From Gari tellinella (Eukaryota; Mollusca; Bivalvia; Cardiida; Psammobiidae), in the NCBI GenBank assembly GCA_922989275.2, contig OV277858.1:104704794-104768793 (forward strand): a stretch of 64,000 nucleotides of DNA. The letters run 5' to 3'. Position 1 is the first letter of the stretch; every line of letters begins with the position of its first letter. The translations under genes and the position numbers were made by a program. This document shows positions 1-9,632 of this stretch, in pieces. The notes under the pieces were generated by a model. That model made no database searches. It saw only the letters and a list, made by a program, of their open reading frames with translations, and had not been told where the DNA came from.

Positions 1-181
1 ATAACGCTAAAATGTAAAAAATTACCATTTCTGGTTAAATCTGACTATTCATTTTAATCTGAGCGGCAAACAGTTTATAGCCTGATCAGACGCTGCTCTA
101 AACTGTTTGGAAATGAAATATATATATATTTTTTTTATCGTAAACTCGTTTATTGGGAAGAATAACGTTTTCTCCACTGTA
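1..181 (+). mobile_element. MITE A1, cut by the window edge
   Basis: Right part of a family A element ending in TTTTCTCCACTG plus TA. The core palindrome at 66-110 is shortened (inner stem missing). The subterminal stretch TTTATTGGGAAGAATAACG matches the other A copies. Confidence 0.85.
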
Positions 182-341
182 GCAGTCAAGTTGCAATCTA
201 TTGTCAACGGACTCCTTTGTTTGCTCTGCAGCAGACAAACGTTCTGGGAATTGTCTGAAACACGGTTGCCATAAAGGCGTGGGATGGCAACGTGAAAACG
301 GAAACACAATGTTTATCGTACCATGGGTGCTGGAACTGTTG

Positions 342-405
342 TACCATAAAAATATCCCAGATAACAGTTGGTAAACACAATTAAAAAGGACATGTTTCCA
401 TAAAA
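342..405. repeat. Local duplication, copy 1 (empty site)
   Basis: About 64 bp that recur at 653-673 plus 932-976. The second copy is split by MITE A3 at a TA, so this copy shows the pre-insertion site (CCCAGATAACAGTTGG). Confidence 0.85.
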
Positions 406-425
406 CATTAGTTCGTGACAAGTGG

Positions 426-654
426 TACAGTGAAGAAAAAAATGTTATTCTTTTCCGTTTAAACGCGTTCGAAATGCAACTGCAATGCACAAAAATATAG
501 AAAAAATCATTTTCACTCACGAATCACTTTTCATTTATGAGTGGCAAACAGTTTGGAGCCAGATCAGACACCGGGTTACCCGGCGTCTGATCTGACTTCA
601 AACTGTTTGCAATGGAAATGATAGCTGTGAAAGAATGAGGTCTTCTCTACTGTA
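426..654 (+). mobile_element. MITE A2
   Basis: Full-length but diverged A element. Ends CAGTGAAG and TCTCTACTG are bounded by TA on both sides. Core palindrome at 543-610. Confidence 0.85.
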
Positions 655-671
655 CCATAAAATATCCTAGA

Positions 672-931
672 TACAGTGGAGAATCTGTTATTCTTTCCCG
701 TGTAAACGCAAACGTACGCAAACGTACGCAAACGCAAAGCACTAAAACGTAGAAAAGAACAACTTTTGGACAGTTCTGATAATTAATGTTTATCTTGGTG
801 GCAAACAGTTTGGAGCCTGATCAGACGCCGGGTTACCCGGCGTCTGATCTGGCTCCAAACTGTTTGCACTGTAAATAATAGTTTTAGCGTAAACGCGTTT
901 ATTGGGAAAGAATAACAGATTCTCCACTGTA
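672..931 (+). mobile_element. MITE A3, young subfamily
   Basis: TA-CAGTGGAGAATCTGTTATTC at the left and its reverse complement at the right. Core palindrome at 801-867 with inner stem CGCCGGGTTACCCGGCG. About 10 bp longer than the 250-bp copies because ACGTACGCAA is doubled near 713-730. It splits a local duplication at TA. Confidence 0.95.
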
Positions 932-983
932 AGCGTTGGTAAACACAACTAAAAAGGACATGTTTCCATAAAACAATTTTTGT

Positions 984-1005
984 TCACATGTATAAGTACT
1001 TTCTT
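984..1005 (-). CDS. Possible terminal coding exon of the split secreted-protein gene
   Basis: On the minus strand a strong acceptor (TGTTCCACTTTTCAG) precedes one base and then six codons (RKYLYM) and TGA. The phase fits the preceding exon at 1718-1502, which ends with two bases of a codon, and the split codon would be Ala. A 3' UTR would run into MITE A3, whose minus strand carries AATAAA. This is only a candidate: such a short open stretch can arise by chance, and the real next exon may lie off the left edge. Confidence 0.25.
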
Positions 1006-1130
1006 CTGAAAAGTGGAACATAGGGCTTGTATGAGACAAACTGATTTATAAATACCATTTGGTAAGGGTTAGCATTGTAGTCATTTTGCAATATACTGTT
1101 AAAATCTAATCTAAATAAATCAAATCTAAA

Positions 1131-1400
1131 TACAGTGCTCCCTCTCTATAACAACACCCATTGGAAGACAAAGAGTGTATGAGTTGTTCGGAGGGAGTTG
1201 TTATACGGAGGGAAATCGGCTAAAGATTGCAAACAGCTTGAATCCAGATCAGTCGCGCTTAACACAGCGTCTGGTCTGGATTAAAGCTGTTTGTCACTCG
1301 TGATTATGTTGTGTTTGTTCTATCAAACTGTCAAATAAGAAATGAGAAAACAGCAGAAGACAATTTTAAACAGACGATATTGCAGCAATGAAATAATTAC
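1131..1400 (+). mobile_element. MITE B1, right end lost
   Basis: Starts TA-CAGTGCTCCCTCTCTATAAC and carries a variant core (AAACAGCTTGAATCCAGATC) at about 1230-1292. The usual right terminus is not recognisable; the right boundary is approximate. Confidence 0.8.
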
Positions 1401-1501
1401 TGTTGTCTAAAATAAACTTGACCAAACAAGGATGAAAGCAAGCTGTTGGGTATATCCGCCGCTAACATGCAAAGAGTTAACGATGGTCGAATCACACTTA
1501 C

Positions 1502-1718
1502 GCATCTATTTCAAATACATCAACATTCGTTGCAAATCCACCCGGTTCGATCGAGTTCTCAATACCAGTGATTTCGTAGACGAATATAGGACAAGCACAT
1601 CCGGCCTCACTTGGGTACGTCGTCGAGTTGTAGCTTAGTGGACGTCCAGCATTGGCATCATCTTCGTTGATTTCGACTAGCTGATATTTCTGATTGAACT
1701 TTGGTACGTTGTCTTCGA
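1502..1718 (-). CDS. Internal exon 4 of a split gene for a predicted secreted protein (unknown family)
   Basis: 217-bp exon open in a single frame, read right to left. The acceptor is TTTTTTCACTCTGTGCATTCAG just above 1718 and the donor is GTAAGTG just below 1502. It starts with two bases completing a codon whose first base is in exon 3 and ends with two bases of the next codon. The roughly 72-residue segment is acidic, begins EDNVPKFNQKYQLVEINED, has a Cys pair (GCACP) near its middle and ends NVDVFEIDA. The DNxPxF plus VEINED pattern faintly recalls the start of a cadherin repeat, but the Cys pair and the short upstream context do not fit well, so I assign no family. MITE C1 begins 23 bp upstream of the acceptor. 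The frame, both splice sites and phase agreement with exon 3 make this the best-supported exon in the window. Confidence 0.75.
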
Positions 1719-1741
1719 CTGAATGCACAGAGTGAAAAAAG

Positions 1742-2048
1742 TTAACCCTTTCATGATCAAATTTTTTGGGAGATTTTAACCCCTTCACCGCTTTATTGTC
1801 GTGTGCTTCAGTATTGTTGTCTGCAAGACACGTTTCAGGCAGCGTTAGATTTAAGGTTGTATGACTTAATAAATATCGAGAAGAGTGTCAACCAGTTTGG
1901 GTCCTGATCAGACGCCGCGTTACAGGACCCAATCTGTTTGCAAACGCTTTTTGGCGTCATTAGGAGGGAAATGGTTATGCGGCGTCTGATCAGGCCCGAA
2001 ACTGTTTGCAAACGCGTTTTAAAGCGTCATTGAGAGTGAAAAGATTAA
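1742..2048 (+). mobile_element. piggyBac-like MITE C1 with internal duplication
   Basis: TTAA-bounded, left end TTAACCCTTTCATGATC, right end GAGTGAAAAGATTAA. The right half is doubled: a core half at about 1893-1940 and a second from about 1979. The first copy breaks at the palindrome tip (CGCCGCGTTA). Confidence 0.8.
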
Positions 2049-2070
2049 ACGTGTGCTAAGTAGTTATTCT

Positions 2071-2222
2071 TTAACCCATTACTCAATACACATATGCACT
2101 TTAACGCCTTTAACTTATTGCTCCACTGAAGAAAATAGTTGTAGTTTATATAGGTGTACTCTGCTTTACCTTCAACCTGTCTTTAGTGGTCACCTGAATC
2201 CGTAACTGGAAACAAGGGTTCA
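2071..2222 (-). mobile_element. MITE E fragment
   Basis: Starts TTAACCCATTACTC and retains the E flank CTCCACTGAAGAAAATAGTT and CTGCTTTACCTTCAACCTG. The central palindrome is largely deleted and the right end is approximate. Confidence 0.6.
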
Positions 2223-2229
2223 TGACTGT

Positions 2230-2577
2230 TACATGGGATAAAACGTTACTTCTTCCCGTTCAAACGGAATCAAAACGCAAATGTATTGCACAAAGGGTAG
2301 ACAATAAAAAAACTTTTGACAATTTTGAATGTCCATGTCAATCTGAATGGCAAATGGTTTGGAGTCTGATCAGACGCCGGATTACCCGTATAGTGTAGAA
2401 AAATTAAATCTTCTGACAATTTTGAATGTTCATTTTGATCTGAATGGCAAACAGTTTAAAGCCTGATCAGACGCCGGTTTACCCGGCGTCTGATCTGGCT
2501 CCAAATTCTTTGCAATGGAAATACATGTTTTAGTGTAACGGCGTTTATTGGAAAAGAATAATGTATTCTCCACTTTA
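2230..2577 (+). mobile_element. MITE A4 with internal tandem duplication
   Basis: A element with decayed ends (TACATGGGATAAAACG; TTCTCCACTTTA). About 95 bp are doubled: GAATGGCAAA followed by a core half occurs near 2345 and again near 2443. The first copy stops in the palindrome loop (GCCGGATTACCCG). Confidence 0.8.
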
Positions 2578-2625
2578 TGTTTTATTCCCAGAAACGCTGA
2601 ATAATGTGTCGTCAGATAGAGTTCC

Positions 2626-2875
2626 TACAGTGGAGAATCTGTTATTCTTTCCCGTTTAAACGAAACGAAACGCAAACGCAAAACACTAAAACGTAGAAAA
2701 GTGCAACTTTTGGATAATTCTGATAATTCATGTTTATCTTGGTGGCAAACAGTTTGGAGCCTGATCAGACGCCGGGTTACCCGGCGTCTGATCTGGCTCC
2801 AAACTGTTTGCAATTGAAAAATTAGTTTTAGCGTAAACGCGTTTATTGGGAAAGAACAACAGGGTCTCCACTGTA
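2626..2875 (+). mobile_element. MITE A5, young subfamily (250 bp)
   Basis: Exactly 250 bp including a TA at each end. CAGTGGAGAATCTGTTATTC at the left, intact core at 2742-2812. It lies 60 bp downstream of the donor of exon 3 of the minus-strand gene. Confidence 0.95.
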
Positions 2876-2935
2876 ACTGTTAGCCACTAGTTTTTCTTAG
2901 ATTTAAACTCAAATAGAAAACGTTAAACAACATAC

Positions 2936-2997
2936 TTGAATTTTGGCATGATGATCCAGTCTTGCAGGGGTCACACCTACACCCACCATCTTTTCCT
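2936..2997 (-). CDS. Internal exon 3 of the split gene (Cys-rich segment)
   Basis: 62-bp exon with acceptor GACTCATTTCAG and donor GTATGT. In the phase imposed by exons 2 and 4 it encodes one completed Gly and then GKDGGCRCDPCKTGSSCQNS. The Cys spacing C-x-C-x2-C-x5-C resembles the last third of an EGF-like module with one Gly replaced by Cys, but that is only a resemblance. It starts with one base and ends with one base of a codon, which matches exon 2 (ends with two bases) and exon 4 (starts with two bases). A second frame is also open but does not fit the neighbouring phases. Confidence 0.65.
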
Positions 2998-3230
2998 CTG
3001 AAATGAGTCGTAAAAGTATACATGTTTACAATTTTTAAGATAATAATAAAACGTAAACAACCAATATGTTCTTCAAAGTAAGTCAGCTAAGAAGTAACAC
3101 ATCTCAATCAGACGATTATACCGAGTAGTTTCAACATCAATTATACGACTTATATTAATTATAACATATGTTTGCCATATTCTGTGCGAACATGAGGGGT
3201 TTATAAGTTGCAAAACTTAAGCTGTTTGTA

Positions 3231-3550
3231 TACAGTGCTCCCTTTTGTCAACAAAACTCAATGGGAGACAACTATTATGCGTGTTGTTTCAGAGTAAATT
3301 TTCAAACAGTTTGAAACCAGATCAGACACAGCGTCTGATCTGGATTCAAATTGTTAATCACTCGTCATTACGTTTATTCTGTCAAAAATGTCCAATGTAT
3401 AACTTTGAGATACACAGCAGACAACCATTTTAAGCAAACGATATTGCAGCAGTGATAGCGTTAGTCAATATCTAATTTAGGGAACAGCAACAAGCTTTGT
3501 TGTAAGGAGGGAATCGTGGTTCAGAGGGCCGTTGTGTGGAGGAAGCACTA
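3231..3550 (+). mobile_element. MITE B2
   Basis: TA-CAGTGCTCCC at the left; right end carries GGGCCGTTGTGTGGAGGAAGC then ACTA. The core at 3305-3355 has lost its inner stem (GATCAGACACAGCGTCTGATC). Confidence 0.85.
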
Positions 3551-3589
3551 TATATTGTATTATTCAGTACAATTAGAGTTGGGAAGGCA

Positions 3590-3765
3590 TTGGTATTTCG
3601 TCCTCGAACCAACCCGTACGCAAACTTTCTGTGTAGAAAACTAGTTTCTTGAAAATGCTGTCAATTCTTCCGAAAGGACAACAGTTTAGAGTACGGTCAA
3701 AATCAAAATCAAATTACCCAGTGTCAGATTTGACTCCAAATTGTTTGCAATCGACATTAAATTTA
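3590..3765. mobile_element. Decayed A-like palindromic fragment
   Basis: Degenerate arms CAACAGTTTAGAG and GACTCCAAATTGTTTGC with an A-like left flank (GTACGCAAAC). No recognisable termini. Confidence 0.4.
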
Positions 3766-3770
3766 TTGTT

Positions 3771-3977
3771 TTAACCCTTTTGGCGCAAAATTATACGGGA
3801 GAATTTTACCTCTTCACCGCTTTTTTGTCGTCCTCTTCAGCATTGTTCAAAGTAAGCTTTAAGGTTGTTTGACTTAAGAAATATCGATGAGTATGTCATT
3901 TTTTTAAGCGGCGTCAGATCTGGATCCAAACAGTTTGCAAAGTCGACTTCATGCGACGACGGCGCCGAAAGGGTTAC
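3771..3977 (+). mobile_element. piggyBac-like MITE C2, half of core lost
   Basis: Starts TTAACCCTTTTGGCGC and ends GCCGAAAGGGTTA. Only one arm of the core remains (GGCGTCAGATCTGGATCCAAAC). Confidence 0.7.
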
Positions 3978-4121
3978 AACAAATGATACCCTTAACTACA
4001 ATCGCATATATTCTTGCAACCCCTACTATAATTACGGAAATCAGCAAGGTGAGCTGATTTTCCACAATCGGCTTAATGAACGAAGGTTGTAAAACTATGC
4101 TGTTACAATGTATCCGGGCTC

Positions 4122-4348
4122 AAACCGCGGAGAAGACGTTATTACTTCCAGTTTGAACGCAAACGAAATGTATATACATGTACTCGTTGGACATTTTTAT
4201 TATTCTTTTTAATCTGAATGACAAACAGTTAGAAGTCTGATCAGACGCCGGGATACCGGGCGTCTGATCTGGCTCTGTTTGCAATCGGGATATAGTAGAT
4301 TTAGCGTGCACGCGTTTATTGGGAAAGAAGAATGTCGTTTCCATAGCA
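4122..4348 (+). mobile_element. MITE A7 (old)
   Basis: GCGGAGAAGACGTTATTACTTCC at the left and GGGAAAGAAGAATGTCG at the right, with the core at 4222-4290. Both termini have decayed. Confidence 0.7.
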
Positions 4349-4486
4349 TCTGTATTGAAAGACTGCATGTTATTTATTTAACATGGCTGCTAATCCTAAC
4401 CTCCTCTCTCTAAACCCAATCAACCCTAATGACGAATAATCTCGTCATTAACAAACCACATACCTGTGAAATCTACTAAGCCATGT

Positions 4487-4562
4487 CCAATGCAAACAGT
4501 GTATACCTGATCAGAGGGCACATGCAGGAGCCCTCTGATCAGGGTCTACTCTGTTGGTCATG
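4487..4562. repeat. D-type palindrome D1
   Basis: Arms GCAAACAGTGTATACCTGATC and GATCAGGGTCTACTCTGTTG with inner stem AGGGCACATGCAGGAGCCCT. The ends of the host element are not clear. Confidence 0.65.
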
Positions 4563-4802
4563 TTTATACATTTTTGTTAAAACAACCCAATATGGTAAAA
4601 TGTTGACTATGATCAATATGAAATTGGGGATGTCGGTTCGGAATGGGTTGGGTGTTCCGAGTTGTCATTGTACTAGGAATCTTGAAACTGATGTGAGACA
4701 ATCCGTATGTCAATACATTTAATCCTATCTGAGACCGAAGCCGTGCATAGAAAAGGTCACATGTAACATATCGTCTGCTTGTCGCGTGACATAACACACA
4801 TT

Positions 4803-4972
4803 TTGCAAACACTTTGTATCTAGATCAGACTCTGCGAAACGCGGTTTGCAGCCAGTATTCAGACTGCATTTACCCTCGTGTTAAGGTTTGTTATTGTTAA
4901 GTTTAGCTAATATCTAAAAACAATTGCAGACAACTGTGAAGCAGAAGACATTGTCTCGGGTCAATGGTTAAG
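4803..4972 (-). mobile_element. Decayed C-like element
   Basis: Core arm GCAAACACTTTGTATCTAGATC, then a C-type flank with GCAGACAACTGTGAAGCAGAAG, ending GGTCAATGGTTAA. Confidence 0.45.
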
Positions 4973-5012
4973 TGATTATATGGCTCAAGGCAGCGTTTTC
5001 TGGCCTGGAATT

Positions 5013-5227
5013 TACAGTGGGGCAGACGTTACTCTTTCCAGTTTCAACGTAAACTAAACGCAAACGATGTGCAGTGAAAAGTAGAAAATGACAACATTTT
5101 AAATTTTCTAACTATCCATTTTAATTTGAGTGGCAAACAGTTTGAAGCCTGATCTGATTGCACTGGATATATACGTTTTAGCATAAACGCGCTTATTCGG
5201 AACGAATATCGTCTTTTTCCCTATTTA
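5013..5227 (+). mobile_element. MITE A8 flanked by a host duplication
   Basis: Starts TA-CAGTGGGGCAGACGTTA; the core is truncated near 5140-5170. The 35-bp sequence before it (4980-5014) recurs directly after it (5227-5261). Confidence 0.75.
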
Positions 5228-5303
5228 TGGCTGTAGGCAGCGTTTTCAGGTCTGGAATTTACCAGTACTTCCACATGCTTTAGACCAATGAATACTCTTT
5301 AGT

Positions 5304-5380
5304 ACAGTACAGAAAATAGTTTCCCAATAAACACGTTTACGCTTAATTTATTATAATAATGGCAAATGGTTTCTTGCAAT
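5304..5380 (-). mobile_element. A-type terminal fragment
   Basis: TACAGAAAATAGTTTCCCAAT, AAACACGTTTACGC and a remnant GGCAAATGGTTTC match one end of an A element. Confidence 0.5.
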
Positions 5381-5594
5381 AAACCCTGAAAACCAGTTTT
5401 ATTTTCGGGCATGATTCTGACGGTTTTTATGTAAGATAACTTAACTATGGTAAATATAAGAGCCAAAACCTGCCTTATTGCAGTGCAAAATTTTACATAG
5501 CCAGCACTGTTGTCATCCCAGACACTACATATGAGTTTGTTCTACACCGCCAAAAACCGTATACAATACAGCTGCACAAATGTTTCAGATGCAT

Positions 5595-5661
5595 TTAGGT
5601 GTTAAACAGCGTAGATCAAGACCAGCCGCCGCGTCTTTGGCCTTGATCGTCACTGTTTGCA
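5595..5661. repeat. Degenerate core palindrome
   Basis: AAACAGCGTAGATCAAGACCAG pairs with GGCCTTGATCGTCACTGTTT around a GCCGCCGCG centre. Host family not identifiable. Confidence 0.45.
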
Positions 5662-5984
5662 AGGCTCAATTGTACATGTAGACCCAGAGAAACCAAATTT
5701 TTTCTGACTAGATCTACTTATAAGAATTATATGGAAAGAGAACATTCTAAGGGGTAGTCATAACATAGGATTTTGCGGGAACAAATGGAAAAACAACCGA
5801 TTATCGGAAATTCAGTTTGCACGAACTGATAGTGACCCATGTTTGTCTGTAATAACACATATCTAACCAATAACTATATAAAAACGCATTTTCTCTTCTA
5901 TAATTTATTCTTCCACCGAGGAAAATAGTCCCATTTTAAACAGTCATGATTAGGCACAGTAAGAAATATGTTATACATCCTGGC

Positions 5985-7651
5985 CAGACATGGGGTAATT
6001 GAAATTGATAATTTAATTAATTAATAATTAATTAACAAAAGTGAAGTAATTGGAGATAATTGTTAATTGAGCAATATTTCAATTACTTTAATTGTAATTT
6101 AATCATTACTTTTGAAAAAAGTGGGTAATTGTTAATTGAATTTCAATTACTTTTCAATTAACCCTGCACAATATGTACATGATTTGGAACAATAACATTC
6201 TGAACTCATATTGAAAACAAGATAAGCATTTTTATACATTTTCTAAGCATGTTCATGTTAGTTTTTAAGATTGACCTCATCTTAGTAAAAACATTTAATT
6301 CCATAATATTTACAAACTGACATGATTGAAACACATATAATAATGAAAAGGGTTAGATTAAAGGCTTATTTGGATCCTCTCTAATTTGTCAATAACCTGT
6401 CTATGTACAAGTATAAATGATACAAATGTGCTAATGCTTAAACAGTTTTAATTCTCAGGTAAATAAAACATGATTTGTTAAAAAGGTGTTAAAATAAATG
6501 CATGTTGATAATGTAGCTTCATCATGGATGTACATAGATCCTTATTAGCTGCAACAATACATGCACCATGAGGCAATACCCAATATGTTTAGCTACCTCT
6601 TAATTATTCTCAATTCTCAATTTGCAAAATCGAATTGCTTAACCCTTACTGGAGTTGCTCATTGACCAAATAGACTTTGCAAATATACTATGAATTCATT
6701 TCACTTGAAAAGTTAGTTTGAATACAGATCAAGTCACACAAAGATCCCAACAGTTTAAACTTCATTGTATATATTTGAGAAAGTATTAGACAGAAATACA
6801 AGTGTTTTCTTAAAGACAAAGACAACAACTTTGCTGTCAACATTCACTTAAGGTGCATTGGGTTAAAGGTCATTCATCGCCTGTTTAAGAAAGGTGACAT
6901 TAGCATTCTTATAATACACAAAGCTATTTTTCACACATTGGGCACTGGGCAATCCTAGTGATTCATTATGTGTTAATGTTGTCATCTGCTGATAGTGTCA
7001 GGGAACCAGATTAGGGGAATATTTTGAAGACTAAAATCTTTATGCCTGCTCAAAACCCTATGGTGCATAGGAATTTGCATTGGAATTGTTTTATTGAGAT
7101 GATTCTAATGCATAGTCTCACCATTGGGTTTGGTAAACATAAATGGAAAATGTTTGAAATATTTATTTTATACCCCCTTGTGTGTGGCCCTGTCATGATG
7201 TGTCATCTGCTTTGAAAACTAAACACTTAAATTTTGACAATTTCATAACAAACCTTAGCCCGGCATAATACGCTTCGATGCTGATCAGCTTCAAAATAAG
7301 TCTGATCTGTTTCCACACTGGTTTAATAATTCTACATAGTTGTGATTGGCAGCGACATTTTCCAATGCATAGGATTGTGCTAAATAGTACATAGAGCAGA
7401 CTCTTATCAGAGGGCACCTTCAAAATCCTCCGATCTGGATCTATATTGTTTGCAAAGAACTAATAAACTTGCATCATGTAGTGTAACAGTGAAAAGTAAT
7501 TGTTAATTTAATTTAATTGAGGGGTAAAGTAATTTAATTTAATCATTACTTTTGGAAAAACAGAGTAATTTAATTGGTGATTTAATTGCATTTTATCCAA
7601 CTAATTGGTAATTTAATTAATTACTTTGCTAAGTAATTGACCCCATGTCTG
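5985..7651. mobile_element. Non-autonomous hAT-like element, 1667 bp
   Basis: Ends CAGACATGGGGT and ACCCCATGTCTG form terminal inverted repeats, followed inward by long AATTA-rich subterminal repeats. It is bounded by a perfect 8-bp duplication, ATCCTGGC, at 5977-5984 and 7652-7659, which is typical of hAT. No transposase frame is present; the two small open frames near 7024-7423 show no motif. Host sequence on both sides is a MITE E. Confidence 0.9.
6639..6866. mobile_element. TTAA-bounded C-like element inside the hAT
   Basis: Starts TTAACCCTTACTGG and ends GGTGCATTGGGTTAA. The interior keeps only faint core traces. Confidence 0.5.
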
Positions 7652-7692
7652 ATCCTGGCAGATGGTAACTTAAATCAGGCTGAAAGGACAGA

Positions 7693-7781
7693 TTTGATTT
7701 GATTTGTTTTGATTTTACGTCGCTTTCAATAGTATTTCAGTCTAACGCGACGTCCAGTTAATTATAGGCGGAGGAAGACCT
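7693..7781 (-). mobile_element. 5'-truncated tRNA-derived SINE tail
   Basis: TTTTGATTTTACGTCGCTTTC and GCGACGTCCAG match the 3' portions of the SINEs at 25711 and 29449. Flanked by an imperfect 12-bp duplication, TGAAAGGACAGA and TGAAAGAAAAGA. Confidence 0.8.
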
Positions 7782-7911
7782 TGAAAGAAAAGAAGAAATT
7801 ACCTTTAGGCGAATTCTACCTTTGGTTTAAGTGGTCACCTGTCTTCAAAACTAGAAACATGGCATTGTGGTGAAGGATTAGATATACATGTATAGATAAA
7901 GATAAGCTTAC

Positions 7912-7963
7912 CCATGACTGTTTGTTTCCACCACTAGGTCGTCTGTGGCTTCATCCTGGTAGC
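7912..7963 (-). CDS. Internal exon 2 of the split gene
   Basis: 52-bp exon with acceptor ATGTATTTGCAG and donor GTAAGC. Only one frame is open. It completes a Cys codon with exon 1 and then encodes YQDEATDDLVVETNSH, ending with two bases of a Gly codon that exon 3 completes. The segment is acidic and follows the predicted signal peptide, so it is probably the N terminus of the mature protein. It is an island of unique sequence between a MITE E (ending about 7880) and MITE A10 (starting 7992). The sharp splice signals and matching phases on both sides support it despite its small size. Confidence 0.72.
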
Positions 7964-7991
7964 CTGCAAATACATGTACAGAACGATAACT

Positions 7992-8251
7992 TACAGTGGA
8001 GAAAACATTATTCTTTCCCAATAAATGTGTTTACGCTAAAACTATTATTTCCATCGCAAACAGTTTAGAGCCAGATCAGTCGCCGGGTAACCCGGTGTCT
8101 GATCTGGCTCTAAACTGTTTGGCACTCAGATAAAAAGCAATAATTAAAAATGTCAAAAACTGGTAGATTCCGACATTTTAACTATTTGCGTTTGTGTTAC
8201 GTTTGCGTTTAAATGGGAAAGAATGGGAAAGAATAACGTTTCTCCACTGTA
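7992..8251 (-). mobile_element. MITE A10
   Basis: TA-CAGTGGAGAAAACATTATTC to TTTCTCCACTG-TA, intact core at 8055-8121. The end motif GGGAAAGAAT is doubled at about 8215-8234. It lies 26 bp upstream of the exon 2 acceptor. Confidence 0.92.
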
Positions 8252-8260
8252 TCTTACTCT

Positions 8261-8503
8261 TTAACTGCCAAGTTTTATCGCCTGATTTTACCCTCTTACC
8301 ACTAAATAATCGTTTGCATTGTTAGAGTCATCTGCCGCGGAATGTTTTTCAAATCAAATTTCAGACCTTTCAATCTGGAGAAATATTGACATGCGTGTTA
8401 AACAGTTTGGATCATGATTAGACTCCGCGTTACGTGGCGTCTGATCAGAGTCAAAACTGTTTTCAAAGTCGCAGTATGGCGCCAATGGCAGTGAAATAGT
8501 TAA
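8261..8503 (+). mobile_element. piggyBac-like MITE C3
   Basis: TTAACTGCC at the left and GGCAGTGAAATAGTTAA at the right form TTAA-bounded inverted ends. Core at 8398-8464 with GATTAGACTCCGCG. Confidence 0.8.
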
Positions 8504-8629
8504 GTTGGCTGTCCTAACAGGTTTCTAAGTTTGATCGACTTTTATTTTCGAGTTCAGGTTGGTTTGTACCAATAAAAAAGAAAAAGAAATAACGAGTTTT
8601 ATTAATGTTATCTTTTTCTTTGTACATCA

Positions 8630-8870
8630 GACACAATATTAATATTTTTCTTTCCCGTTTGTTCAGACGAGATACAAACGCAATGTACTGAACTTTAGAA
8701 ACACATATTTCTTGAAAATACGGACGCTTATCTTTAATACGAGTGGTAAATCAGTTTTGGTTAGATGTCGTGTGACACGATGTCTGGTCTTGATCGAATC
8801 GCTTTTCAATTGGCATAGATGTTTGTTAAGTAGTTCATGCTTTCCTATTTTTTACTGGGAAAATAAAAGT
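8630..8870 (+). mobile_element. Very old A-like element
   Basis: TTTCTTTCCCGTTTG, the degenerate core GTAAATCAGTTTTGGTTAGA with GATGTCTGGTCTTG, and a TTTTTTACTGGGAAAATAA right end. The open frame here is a shadow of this element. Confidence 0.4.
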
Positions 8871-9170
8871 CGAGTATCACTTGATAACCTCACTGTTTCA
8901 AGCAGTGGGATTATCGCCACAAGGTTAGCCAACATTTGTTTCTACTCTGAGTTTTCTATTAGCAAAGAATCGTAGTCAAGCATATGTTAACGTTTAATGC
9001 CGACATTCCGATTTGTCGAGAACCGCTGAACAGAAGGAAACGAATTCTAGATCGGAAGTAACGGTAAAATGCCGGTGAAATCATGTCTACAAATCAGTGA
9101 CGTCACGGTAGGGCAAAATGTCACGTAAAGGTATTCGATGAGATACAGTACTAACCCATATTAAATTATC
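8870..9170. other. Unassigned stretch
   Basis: About 300 bp with no convincing gene, repeat terminus or palindrome that I can recognise. Confidence 0.3.
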
Positions 9171-9179
9171 AATGTTTGC

Positions 9180-9475
9180 GACTCGATGGCAATTCGCATG
9201 CAATTCGATGGAAATTCGATGGCAATTCGCTTGCGATTCAAAATAGTAACTTTACCCTCGGGTATGTTTGCCTGAATTGTATATCTCACAAGTATTCGCA
9301 AATATGCCTTCGTTAATTTTTCCAACTCCATTTTTGTCACAACGGCTTCGGAAAAATCGCGTAAAAATATTCAAGCGTAAGATTCACCTTTTGAAGCACC
9401 CGATTCGATGGCAATTCGCTGGCGATTATCAATTTAATTTAATAAGGTTCAGAACGGTAAAAGGGCTCCACACGT
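9180..9475. repeat. F repeat with ATTCGATGGCA short units
   Basis: Several copies of an 11-bp unit (ATTCGATGGCA) and an inner block GGCTTCGGAAAAATCGCG that recurs at about 62812. Ends TTTAATTTAATAAGGTTCAG, also as in the 62.8-kb copy. Confidence 0.65.
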
Positions 9476-9632
9476 GGTAAAATTTGTACTTTTGTTTAAA
9501 ATTGACATAAATTCTATTTCAAAAAATCGTTAAAAGCATGAACTAAATAGATTAATTATATTTTTAGTAAAATATGGAAATTAAATCCATTGGTGAGCAT
9601 CAGACTGCTATATTTTTCATTATCTGAAGGCC

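Larger units (their letters stand above)
5855..7880 (-). mobile_element. MITE E copy split by a hAT element and a SINE
   Basis: Left part (ATTTATTCTTCCACCGAGGAAAATAG) and right part (AAGTGGTCACCTGTCTTCAAAACTAGAAAC) match the E family. The two parts are separated by the hAT-like insertion at 5985-7651 and the SINE fragment at 7693-7781. It ends about 30 bp from exon 2 of the minus-strand gene. Confidence 0.75.

Noticed and set aside
182..254. Alternative exon 5 on the minus strand after TTTCAG at 255-257 (starts QFPERLSAAEQ)
   Set aside because: The phase would fit exon 4, but no donor is seen before MITE A1, and the candidate at 1005 has the better acceptor. Kept only as a possibility.
1502..1718. 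Cadherin repeat assignment for exon 4
   Set aside because: DNxPxF and VEINED fit the start of a repeat, but the Cys pair and the preceding Cys-rich exon do not.
3980..4051. Plus-strand exon ending CAGCAAG|GTGAGC
   Set aside because: Good donor, but no acceptor outside MITE C2 and no matching neighbour.
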